From: JADGQA01 sp964579855
GTDB lineage: Bacteria > Bacteroidota > Ignavibacteria > UBA10030
Reading direction: 5' to 3'
Assembly: GCA_964579855.1 (NCBI GenBank)
Contig: CAZOIM010000232.1
Location: forward strand, 1 to 5,319
Length of the DNA: 5,319 bases
The stretch's first letter is position 1, and the number at the start of each line of letters is the position of its first letter. Positions 1 through 5,319 of the stretch are shown piece by piece. A model generated the notes under the pieces. That model was given only the letters and a program-made list of their open reading frames with translations, was not told the DNA's origin and ran no database searches. Position numbers and translations under genes: made by a program.

Positions 1-1
1 A

Positions 2-79
2 CTTGCCCGCGTGGAAGTCGACAAAAAGTTGGGGTATATTAACCATCACGGCAATTATGTTTGGCCTCCGCAAAATTGA
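2..79 (+). CDS. C-terminal end of a WG-repeat protein (partial, 5' truncated)
   Basis: An open frame enters from the left edge and ends at TGA 77-79, giving 25 residues. The stretch reads LARVEVDKKLGYINHHGNYV followed by WPPQN. This fits the last unit of a WG repeat, whose usual pattern is a 'GLA.V...gk.GYId..G..vi.PPq' beta motif, with Leu where the Trp of 'WGY' would normally be. WG-repeat proteins are beta-rich bacterial proteins, often secreted or surface-linked, and most have no defined biochemical role. Only the tail is visible, so repeat number, total length and any signal peptide are unknown. The stop is followed by a run of further stop codons (TGA 81, TGA 85, TAA 88, TGA 91, TGA 94) that closes all three frames. 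The next gene begins 37 bp downstream with no terminator-like hairpin between, so co-transcription is possible. The reading frame is well supported, but the family call rests on a single motif. Confidence 0.6.
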   Translation, partial: LARVEVDKKLGYINHHGNYVWPPQN

Positions 80-116
80 TTGAGTGATAATGATGAATGT
101 TCTCTGGTAGACTTCC

Positions 117-569
117 ATGCCTTCCTCCGCAAGAACGTTGCGTCTTTTTTCGGTTGTTGGATATATCATTATGATACTGGCGTTGGTGCCTTTGATCTAC
201 TTCCACGGAATGTTTACCTGGTCGCCACCCATCATCGTGATTCAGACATTGGCTGTGGGTCTCATGTTCTGGGCACGGTTGACATTCGGCTCCCGAAGTT
301 TTCACTATGCCGCAAATCCGACCAAAGGGGGATTGGTCACGTCTGGCCCGTATAAATTCCTTCGACATCCGATTTACGCAGCGATTCTCTACTTCTCGTT
401 TGCCGGAGTCGCCGGAAATTTGTCCTGGCAAAATCTTGCGCTCCTGACAGTTATATGTTTTGGGGCGGCAATCAGAATATTGTGTGAAGAGCGATTGGTC
501 GTGATCGATTACCCCGAATACTCTCAGTATGCAAAAAGAACTAAGAGATTAATCCCGTTTGTGTTCTGA
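117..569 (+). CDS. ICMT-like integral membrane methyltransferase family protein
   Basis: A 150-residue membrane protein that resembles the bacterial isoprenylcysteine carboxyl methyltransferase / phospholipid methyltransferase-like family. Known members use S-adenosylmethionine to methylate lipid-soluble or membrane substrates, but most bacterial members have no proven substrate. Hydrophobic segments lie at about residues 9-29, 36-56, 86-101 and 104-122. The family signature is present in order: GGLVTSGPYKFLRHPIY (residues 71-87, with the Arg-His-Pro core at 83-85), then the EERLV acidic motif (124-128) and a PEYSQYAKRTKRLIP tail (133-147), matching the SAM-binding C-terminal half. The length is at the short end of the family, with nothing obviously missing. 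The start is fixed fairly well: an in-frame TAG at 108-110 precedes the ATG, and a weak GGTAG ribosome-binding sequence (106-110) sits 6 nt upstream. The family call is firm. The substrate cannot be inferred, and no partner gene nearby suggests one. Confidence 0.85.
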   Translation: MPSSARTLRLFSVVGYIIMILALVPLIYFHGMFTWSPPIIVIQTLAVGLMFWARLTFGSRSFHYAANPTKGGLVTSGPYKFLRHPIYAAILYFSFAGVAGNLSWQNLALLTVICFGAAIRILCEERLVVIDYPEYSQYAKRTKRLIPFVF

Positions 570-593
570 TGATACTTAGTCAAAACACTTTTT

Positions 594-620
594 GATTCGG
601 CTACTGCTAGTTATCGAATC
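594..620. repeat. Short inverted repeat in the intergenic gap
   Basis: GATTCG at 594-599 is matched by CGAATC at 615-620, a perfect 6-bp inverted repeat around a 15-nt spacer. It could be an operator half-site pair or a weak hairpin downstream of the methyltransferase gene. No T-run follows, so it does not look like a standard intrinsic terminator. A 6-bp repeat can arise by chance in 175 bp, so this is a weak call. Confidence 0.2.
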
Positions 621-659
621 CCTGTTCAGTTATCAGTCTTCACATTTCCTTCTGTTCTG

Positions 660-688
660 TTGCAACACCTCTCATCTTTCTTTACATT
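660..688 (+). promoter_or_regulatory. Candidate sigma70-like promoter for the acylase-sirtuin-kinase cluster
   Basis: TTGCAA (660-665) and TACATT (683-688) are separated by exactly 17 bp, and each matches the sigma70 consensus hexamer at 4 of 6 positions. Transcription would begin near 695, about 50 nt before the acylase ATG at 745. The 570-744 gap is the only space before the three overlapping genes where a promoter would be expected. The surrounding sequence (about 621-690) is rich in T and C. If the organism uses a Bacteroidota-type promoter, this match would not apply, and I saw no clear TAnnTTTG box in the gap. Confidence 0.25.
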
Positions 689-744
689 AGGCCTTGGTTT
701 TATCCAGTTTGCTATGACGTTTTCGATCAACTGACAAAGAAATC

Positions 745-3159
745 ATGTCTACTCGACAGAAAATTCTCGTTGGTGTAGCAGGAACGGTCCTTGTTATTCT
801 GATCGTTGGAGCGGGCGTCGTTTACTATCTTGTTACAAAATCCTTCCCGAAGACCACTGGAACCGAGACAGCACAAGGGCTCTTAACACAAGTCCAAATC
901 TACCGCGACAGTTTCGGCGTTCCGCATATCTATGCATCCTCCGATCACGACGGTTATTTTGCCGTCGGATATGTCCACGCCCAGGAGCGTCTCTGGCAAA
1001 TGGAGCTGATTCGCCGGGCCGGCATGGGAAGACTTTCCGAGATTCTTGGTGAACCCGCTCTTCCGGCCGACAAAATGTTCCGAACGCTCGGCCTTTGGAG
1101 AACGGCAAGTCGAAATGCGGGACTGCTTAATCCTCAAGTTCGCAGTGCTCTCCAGGCGTATGCAGACGGCGTCAACGCGTTCATCGACACGCATAGAGGA
1201 AAACTCCCGATTGAATTTGACATGCTGGGTTTCGAACCCAGCGCATGGACGATCGAACACTCCCTCATCATCAGTCGTCTCATGGCCTGGGAATTAAATT
1301 TCTCGAGATGGAACGACATTCTCATGGGTGTCCTGGCGCAGAAATTTGGCGAGGAAAAGGCCCGGGAATTGTTCCCTAACTGGCCGGCTGATGCACCTCT
1401 CATTCTACCCAAAGAAACGAAAGGGAAAAAAGTCATATCTCCACCGACGCAACTCATGCGTGCCGATATGTCGTACCGGAAGCTCGTGGGGATTCAGGAT
1501 GTTTCCAGTGGAAGTAATGCCTGGGTGATTGGCGGTGAAAAGACGATGAGCGGAAAACCAATCGTTGCCAATGATCCCCACCTTGTGCTGATGGCACCGG
1601 GACGATGGTATGAGTTGCACCTTCATACTCCCGATGTTGATGTTGCCGGTCCGAGCATCGCCGGTGTCCCCTTTGTTGTGATTGGACGAAATGAACGAAT
1701 CGCCTGGGGAGTGACCAACGCCATGATGGATGATGCTGACTACTATGTCGAAGAAGTTGATTCAGTACAGTATCCAACGAAGTATCGATTCAACAATGAA
1801 TGGCGCCCGATGATTCAGTATGTCGACACCATCGTTGTGAAAGATTCACTCCCCGTCGTGTACACTTCCTATTGGACTCACCATGGACCGATTGTCAATC
1901 GTATAGAACCGGACGCCAGACTTTCTCCACAATTGATTTCGATGCGATGGACAGGATATGATCCTTCCGACGAAGCGATGACATTTTACCTGATCAATCG
2001 CGCCAAGAATTGGGCGGACTTTAAAGAAGCATTGACGTCGTTCGGGTCGCCGGCACAGAATTTCGTCTATGGAGACATCGATGGCCATATCGGATACTAT
2101 ACGGGAGGCAAGCTTCCAATTCGGACTGTGAAGTTGGCGATCGTACCAATTTCAGGCAGTACGGACCAGGGAGAATGGAAGGGATACGTTCCCTTCGACA
2201 AAATGCCTCAACGCTTTGATCCCCCGGAGGGATACATCGCAACAGCCAACAACAAGATTGTCGATGAATCCTATCCTTACTACATTTCGAACAACTGGGA
2301 ACCTCCGTGGAGGGCAATGCGTATTAACGAGGTCTTGAAGAGTCAGGACAAATTCTCAGTCGAAGATGTCCAGCATCTCCAGCTGGATTTGGTATCTCTC
2401 CAGGCGCGTGAATTGGTCCCGATCATTTTGAAAGCCTTTGACAGCGTGGATGTCAGGAATCAAAATGTCCAAACGGCACTAACCTACTTCCGAACCTGGA
2501 ATTTTGAGATGACGAAGAACGACGTGGCGACGACGCTCTTCGAAGACTTCTTTCTCAACGCTATACATAACACATTTGACGATGAATTTGGAAGTCATCT
2601 TATCGGCCTCTACGATACGCTTGCCAGCGTACCCGTGACGGTCATGACCGAGTTGCTTCAGAAAGATTCCTCCTCCTGGTTCGACAACATCACGACACAA
2701 CAGGTCGAATCCAAGAATGATATTATCCGCAAGAGCATGGAAGATGCTGTGAATGATCTCAAGGGCCTTCTCGGCGGAGAGCTCAAAGAATGGCAATGGG
2801 GCAGACTTCACAAAATAGAATTCAGACACATCTTTGGATCGGTCGGCATTTTGAGATCGATCTTCGATGTCGGCCCCTTCGCTGTCGGCGGTTCGCACTC
2901 GACAATCTGGAAAGGCGACTTTAGTTTGAATCTGCCGTATGCAAACACGGTCGGACCTTCGACTCGACAAATCTTCGATCTTTCAGACATGAACAACACG
3001 CGGGCAGTCTTGCCGCCCGGCGAGTCTGGTCACGTATTCAACAGTCACTACAGCGATCAAGCGCAACTCTGGCTGGACGGCCAGTATCGCCGTATGCCTA
3101 TGAAACGCGATGTGATCGAACAGACCTGTAAAGACGTACTGACGCTGAACCCGAAATGA
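745..3159 (+). CDS. Penicillin acylase family protein (Ntn hydrolase, S45-type amidase)
   Basis: An 804-residue precursor of a self-cleaving amidase that hydrolyses an N-acyl amide bond; family substrates include beta-lactam side chains and acyl-homoserine lactones. Residues 7-30 are a hydrophobic N-terminal helix with no lipobox, so the enzyme is probably exported and anchored or released by signal peptidase. The alpha part has the DSFGVPHIY (55-63) and YVHAQERLWQMELIRR (76-91) motifs. A spacer ends at Gly256, and the SNAWVIG motif places the nucleophile and new beta-chain N-terminus at Ser257. DPHL follows (277-280), then DDAD (329-332), THHGPIV (378-384) and GYIATANNK (496-504). Asn502 is the likely oxyanion-hole Asn and Arg523 the likely conserved Arg. 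Asp329 and Asp332 fall exactly where beta73 and beta76, the calcium ligands of E. coli penicillin G acylase, would be. The C-terminal GGSHSTIW and LPPGESGH motifs are intact. An in-frame TGA at 715-717 makes ATG 745 the first usable ATG; its ribosome site is weak (AAAGA, 736-740). The stop overlaps the sirtuin start. The substrate is unknown. Confidence 0.93.
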   Translation: MSTRQKILVGVAGTVLVILIVGAGVVYYLVTKSFPKTTGTETAQGLLTQVQIYRDSFGVPHIYASSDHDGYFAVGYVHAQERLWQMELIRRAGMGRLSEILGEPALPADKMFRTLGLWRTASRNAGLLNPQVRSALQAYADGVNAFIDTHRGKLPIEFDMLGFEPSAWTIEHSLIISRLMAWELNFSRWNDILMGVLAQKFGEEKARELFPNWPADAPLILPKETKGKKVISPPTQLMRADMSYRKLVGIQDVSSGSNAWVIGGEKTMSGKPIVANDPHLVLMAPGRWYELHLHTPDVDVAGPSIAGVPFVVIGRNERIAWGVTNAMMDDADYYVEEVDSVQYPTKYRFNNEWRPMIQYVDTIVVKDSLPVVYTSYWTHHGPIVNRIEPDARLSPQLISMRWTGYDPSDEAMTFYLINRAKNWADFKEALTSFGSPAQNFVYGDIDGHIGYYTGGKLPIRTVKLAIVPISGSTDQGEWKGYVPFDKMPQRFDPPEGYIATANNKIVDESYPYYISNNWEPPWRAMRINEVLKSQDKFSVEDVQHLQLDLVSLQARELVPIILKAFDSVDVRNQNVQTALTYFRTWNFEMTKNDVATTLFEDFFLNAIHNTFDDEFGSHLIGLYDTLASVPVTVMTELLQKDSSSWFDNITTQQVESKNDIIRKSMEDAVNDLKGLLGGELKEWQWGRLHKIEFRHIFGSVGILRSIFDVGPFAVGGSHSTIWKGDFSLNLPYANTVGPSTRQIFDLSDMNNTRAVLPPGESGHVFNSHYSDQAQLWLDGQYRRMPMKRDVIEQTCKDVLTLNPK

Positions 3160-3911
3160 TAATTCTTTCGATGGAGTTGAGCGCCATTCTTCAAAGGACT
3201 CGCTCAATCTGTGTGCTCACCGGTGCCGGGATTTCTGCAGAAAGCGGGGTGCCGACTTTCCGAAGCGTGGACGGACTGTGGAACAAATTCAGGCCGGAAC
3301 AACTTGCGAACTTCGGTGCGTTCATTCGGGATCCCAAGCTTGTATGGGAATGGTACAACTATCGTCGGAAAATCTTGGAGACAGTGAACCCTAACCCGGG
3401 ACACATTGCCATTGCCAGGATGGAAGAAATGGTCCACGATTTTACGCTTGCCACTCAAAATGTCGACAACCTCCATCGTCGTGCCGGGAATAAACGCGTT
3501 CTCGAACTGCACGGTAACATAACGCAAAGCCACTGTATTGATTGCGGAACGAGGGACGATCGACCCGATTGTTCTGATGAGAACAAGCCGCCTCGATGTG
3601 AGTCTTGTGGGGGGCTTATCCGTCCGGCGGTCGTGTGGTTTGGTGAAATGCTTCCCCAGGATGTATTTGAAGAGGCAAAACGGGCCGCACAACGATGCGA
3701 TCTCTTTCTAAGTGTAGGAACATCAGCACTTGTCTATCCGGCTGCGTCTCTCCCGATGGCGGCGAAACAGGCTGGAGCCTACACCGTTGAAATAAACATA
3801 GAACGGACTGAGCAATCGGGAATGTTTGATGAGACCCTTCTCGGCAGGGCGGGGGAAATTCTGCCGTTGATTGCAGATTCTATTCAATTGAATAAAGGTG
3901 TTAAAGCATGA
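3156..3911 (+). CDS. cobB: NAD-dependent protein deacylase, Sir2 family, class III (CobB/SIRT5-like)
   Basis: A 251-residue cytosolic sirtuin that removes acyl groups from lysines using NAD+, releasing nicotinamide and O-acyl-ADP-ribose. NAD-binding motifs are GAGISAESGVPTFR (23-36), TQNVDNLH (100-107) and GTSALVYPA (188-196). The catalytic His is His119 in LELHG. The zinc site is two CxxC pairs, Cys127/Cys130 and Cys148/Cys151, with an extra Cys139 in the loop between them. WYNYRR (66-71) provides Tyr67 and Arg70, the pair that binds the carboxylate of succinyl- or malonyl-lysine in SIRT5 and CobB, so desuccinylase/demalonylase activity is likely along with deacetylation. Length is normal for the family. 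ATG 3156 overlaps the acylase TGA (ATGA), favouring translational coupling; neither it nor the in-frame ATG 3171 has a clear Shine-Dalgarno site, and a 3171 start (246 residues) would also leave an intact domain. The gene overlaps pyruvate kinase downstream in the same way. The gene symbol is by family similarity, not proven orthology. Confidence 0.95.
   Translation: MIILSMELSAILQRTRSICVLTGAGISAESGVPTFRSVDGLWNKFRPEQLANFGAFIRDPKLVWEWYNYRRKILETVNPNPGHIAIARMEEMVHDFTLATQNVDNLHRRAGNKRVLELHGNITQSHCIDCGTRDDRPDCSDENKPPRCESCGGLIRPAVVWFGEMLPQDVFEEAKRAAQRCDLFLSVGTSALVYPAASLPMAAKQAGAYTVEINIERTEQSGMFDETLLGRAGEILPLIADSIQLNKGVKA
3894..3900 (+). promoter_or_regulatory. Shine-Dalgarno site for pyruvate kinase
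   Basis: AAAGGTG lies inside the last codons of the sirtuin gene, 7 nt before the kinase ATG at 3908. It is the clearest ribosome-binding sequence in the window and supports ATG 3908 as the start. It also suggests that the kinase can be initiated independently, not only by ribosomes finishing the sirtuin. Confidence 0.6.
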
Positions 3912-5319
3912 CTCGCACGAAGGACTTCGGAAACACGAAAATTATCTGCACTATCGGTCCTGTATCACAAAGCATCGACCAACTCGTGAAGCTCGTCATG
4001 GCCGGAATGGATGTTGCAAGGTTGAACTTTTCCCACGGCACCTATGATGAGCATCTGAAAACCATTCAGAATATCCGCGAGGCGCGCAAGATAACCGGGG
4101 AACACATCAGCATTCTCCAGGATCTGAGCGGTCCTAAAATCAGGACCGGGATGCTGAAAGACAAATCGATCGTGCTGCGGGAAGACGCGTACCTGACGTT
4201 TACGACGGACGATGTTGCCGGAACCGTTGAGCGGGTATCGACAACCTATAAAGGTCTTCCGGGAGATGTGGAACCCAACGACACGATACTTCTTGACGAT
4301 GGGAAGTTGAGCGTGAAAGTCATTTCAAAGACCGCCACCGACGTGAAGTGTATAGTCGTGAATGGCGGCATACTCTCAGAACACAAGGGGATGAATTTGC
4401 CCGGCGTTCGTGTAAGCGCTGCCTCTGTGACCGAAAAGGACATTGAGGACTTGAAGTTTGGTCTGTCGAACGATGTTGACTATGTCGCGCTTTCCTTCGT
4501 TCGCGGTCCGGAGGATATCAAAAAGTTGCGTGAAATCATCATGACCGAAGGTCAGAAGGGGAGTAGATTCCCGATAGTCGCGAAAATTGAAAAAACAGAA
4601 GCCGTTAACAACATTGACAAGATCATTGCGGAAGCAGACGGGATCATGGTTGCACGCGGGGATCTGGGTGTTGAAGTGCCAACGGAGGAGGTGCCCATCA
4701 TTCAAAAAATGATCGTTCGAAAGTGCAACGAACAAGGAGTTCCCGTCATCGTCGCAACCCAAATGCTCGAATCGATGATTGAAAATCCGCGACCGACGCG
4801 GGCCGAAGCTACAGATGTTGCCAACGCCGTATTGGACGGAGCGGATGCAGTTATGCTAAGCGGTGAGACGTCTGTGGGGAAATACCCCGTCGAAACTGTC
4901 GCGGTCATGGATAAGATCATACGAAGGGCTGAGTCGAACCACAAAGACCGACTTGATATTATTCAAACGCCTGGTAGTCAGGAGGATAACGTCTTCGATG
5001 CGATTGCGCGTGCAGCGTGTCTTCTGGCAAAGCAGGTAAATGCGAAGGCCATAGTTCCAATTACCCATACGGGGGTCACGGCTTTACGCATAAGCAAATA
5101 CCGGCCTGAAGCAAAAATCATAACCGTGACCGGTAGAGACAAAGTCCTTTGTCGATTAAACGCAGTTTGGGGTGTTCGGGGTATTGTCATTCCGGATTTC
5201 ATGGACAGTACCGACGATGCTTTGAAGAAAATCATCATGACGTTGAAATCACTGGGATACGTCGAAGCGGGAGACTACGTCGTTTTTACGGCGGGAATAC
5301 CACTCATGGCTAAGGGCAC
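3908..5319 (+). CDS. pyk: Pyruvate kinase (partial, 3' end cut by window edge)
   Basis: Cytosolic glycolytic enzyme that converts phosphoenolpyruvate and ADP to pyruvate and ATP. The frame is open for 470 full codons to the window end. The last two bases (AC) must begin Thr, giving MAKGT, which fits the near-terminal GTTN motif of the family, so only about 10 residues are probably missing. Motifs in order: VARLNFSHG (36-44; Arg38, Asn40, Ser42 of the active site), DLSGPKIRTG (72-81), HKGMNLPG, KIEKTEA (226-232; Lys226 and Glu228), IMVARGDLG (246-254; Asp252 binds metal), and ATQMLESM (283-290; Thr284) followed by NPRPTRAEATDVANAV. The C-terminal alpha/beta domain that carries the effector site in many members is present (ISKYRPEAKIITVT). 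Lys77 in DLSGPKIR replaces the Glu of K+-dependent enzymes. The ATG shares ATGA with the sirtuin stop and has a good AAAGGTG site. Identification is essentially certain; allosteric effector type cannot be read from the sequence. Confidence 0.97.
   Translation, partial: MTRTKDFGNTKIICTIGPVSQSIDQLVKLVMAGMDVARLNFSHGTYDEHLKTIQNIREARKITGEHISILQDLSGPKIRTGMLKDKSIVLREDAYLTFTTDDVAGTVERVSTTYKGLPGDVEPNDTILLDDGKLSVKVISKTATDVKCIVVNGGILSEHKGMNLPGVRVSAASVTEKDIEDLKFGLSNDVDYVALSFVRGPEDIKKLREIIMTEGQKGSRFPIVAKIEKTEAVNNIDKIIAEADGIMVARGDLGVEVPTEEVPIIQKMIVRKCNEQGVPVIVATQMLESMIENPRPTRAEATDVANAVLDGADAVMLSGETSVGKYPVETVAVMDKIIRRAESNHKDRLDIIQTPGSQEDNVFDAIARAACLLAKQVNAKAIVPITHTGVTALRISKYRPEAKIITVTGRDKVLCRLNAVWGVRGIVIPDFMDSTDDALKKIIMTLKSLGYVEAGDYVVFTAGIPLMAKG

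Noticed and set aside
80..355. A 91-codon plus-strand frame overlapping the methyltransferase gene
   Set aside because: The 117-569 frame carries conserved ICMT motifs and membrane segments, whereas this frame encodes nothing recognisable and begins inside a run of stop codons.
578..597. AT-rich inverted repeat (TCAAAA / TTTTGA with a 4-nt loop) just after the methyltransferase stop, as a terminator
   Set aside because: The stem is mostly A-T pairs and no T-run follows the right arm, so it would be a weak hairpin and not a convincing intrinsic terminator.
714..734. A six-codon ORF (MTFSIN) ending 10 nt before the acylase start, as a leader peptide
   Set aside because: It has no ribosome site, no run of one regulatory amino acid and no attenuator-like hairpins; an ORF this short is expected by chance.
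2479..2970. A 163-codon open frame on the minus strand within the acylase gene
   Set aside because: It is fully antisense to a clearly conserved acylase domain, and its translation shows no recognisable motif; it is a shadow of the real coding frame.
3547..3610. Extra Cys139 in the sirtuin zinc loop as evidence of a changed metal site
   Set aside because: The two standard CxxC pairs are complete and correctly placed; this loop varies in length and content across the family.
3204..3692. A 162-codon open frame on the minus strand within the sirtuin gene
   Set aside because: It lies opposite the sirtuin catalytic core and has no family motif or sensible ribosome site.

Overview
The window carries five genes, all on the + strand, packed head to tail with no RNA gene, mobile element or CRISPR array. 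In order they are: the last 25 codons of a WG-repeat protein (2-79), a small membrane methyltransferase of the isoprenylcysteine carboxyl methyltransferase (ICMT) type (117-569), a 175-bp intergenic gap, a membrane-anchored penicillin-acylase-family Ntn hydrolase (745-3159), a class III Sir2 (sirtuin) deacylase (3156-3911), and a pyruvate kinase that runs off the right edge only a few codons short of its end (3908-5319).

The last three genes form a tight cluster. The acylase/sirtuin and sirtuin/kinase junctions are both 4-base ATGA overlaps, in which the start codon of the next gene shares bases with the TGA stop of the previous one. This points to one transcript with coupled translation. The only gap large enough for a promoter is 570-744, where I see a modest sigma70-like candidate and a short inverted repeat. 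The first two genes lie 37 bp apart and could belong to a separate upstream transcript.

Functionally, the acylase cuts amide bonds outside the cytoplasmic membrane (inferred from its N-terminal membrane segment). The sirtuin removes acyl groups from protein lysines in the cytosol using NAD+. Pyruvate kinase makes pyruvate and ATP at the end of glycolysis. A shared pathway is not obvious. A testable link is that the sirtuin, which carries the Tyr/Arg pair of succinyl/malonyl-lysine deacylases, acts on central metabolic enzymes such as the adjacent kinase.

The organism is a bacterium with mid-range GC content (about half, by eye). The dense packing, a WG-repeat protein, an ~800-residue membrane-anchored acylase and weak Shine-Dalgarno signals at most starts would fit the Bacteroidota/Ignavibacteria side of the tree, but this is a low-confidence guess. 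I found no convincing undescribed multi-gene system. The most interesting points are the coupled acylase-sirtuin-kinase arrangement and the residue signatures that suggest a K+-independent pyruvate kinase and an acylase that is not a classical penicillin G acylase.
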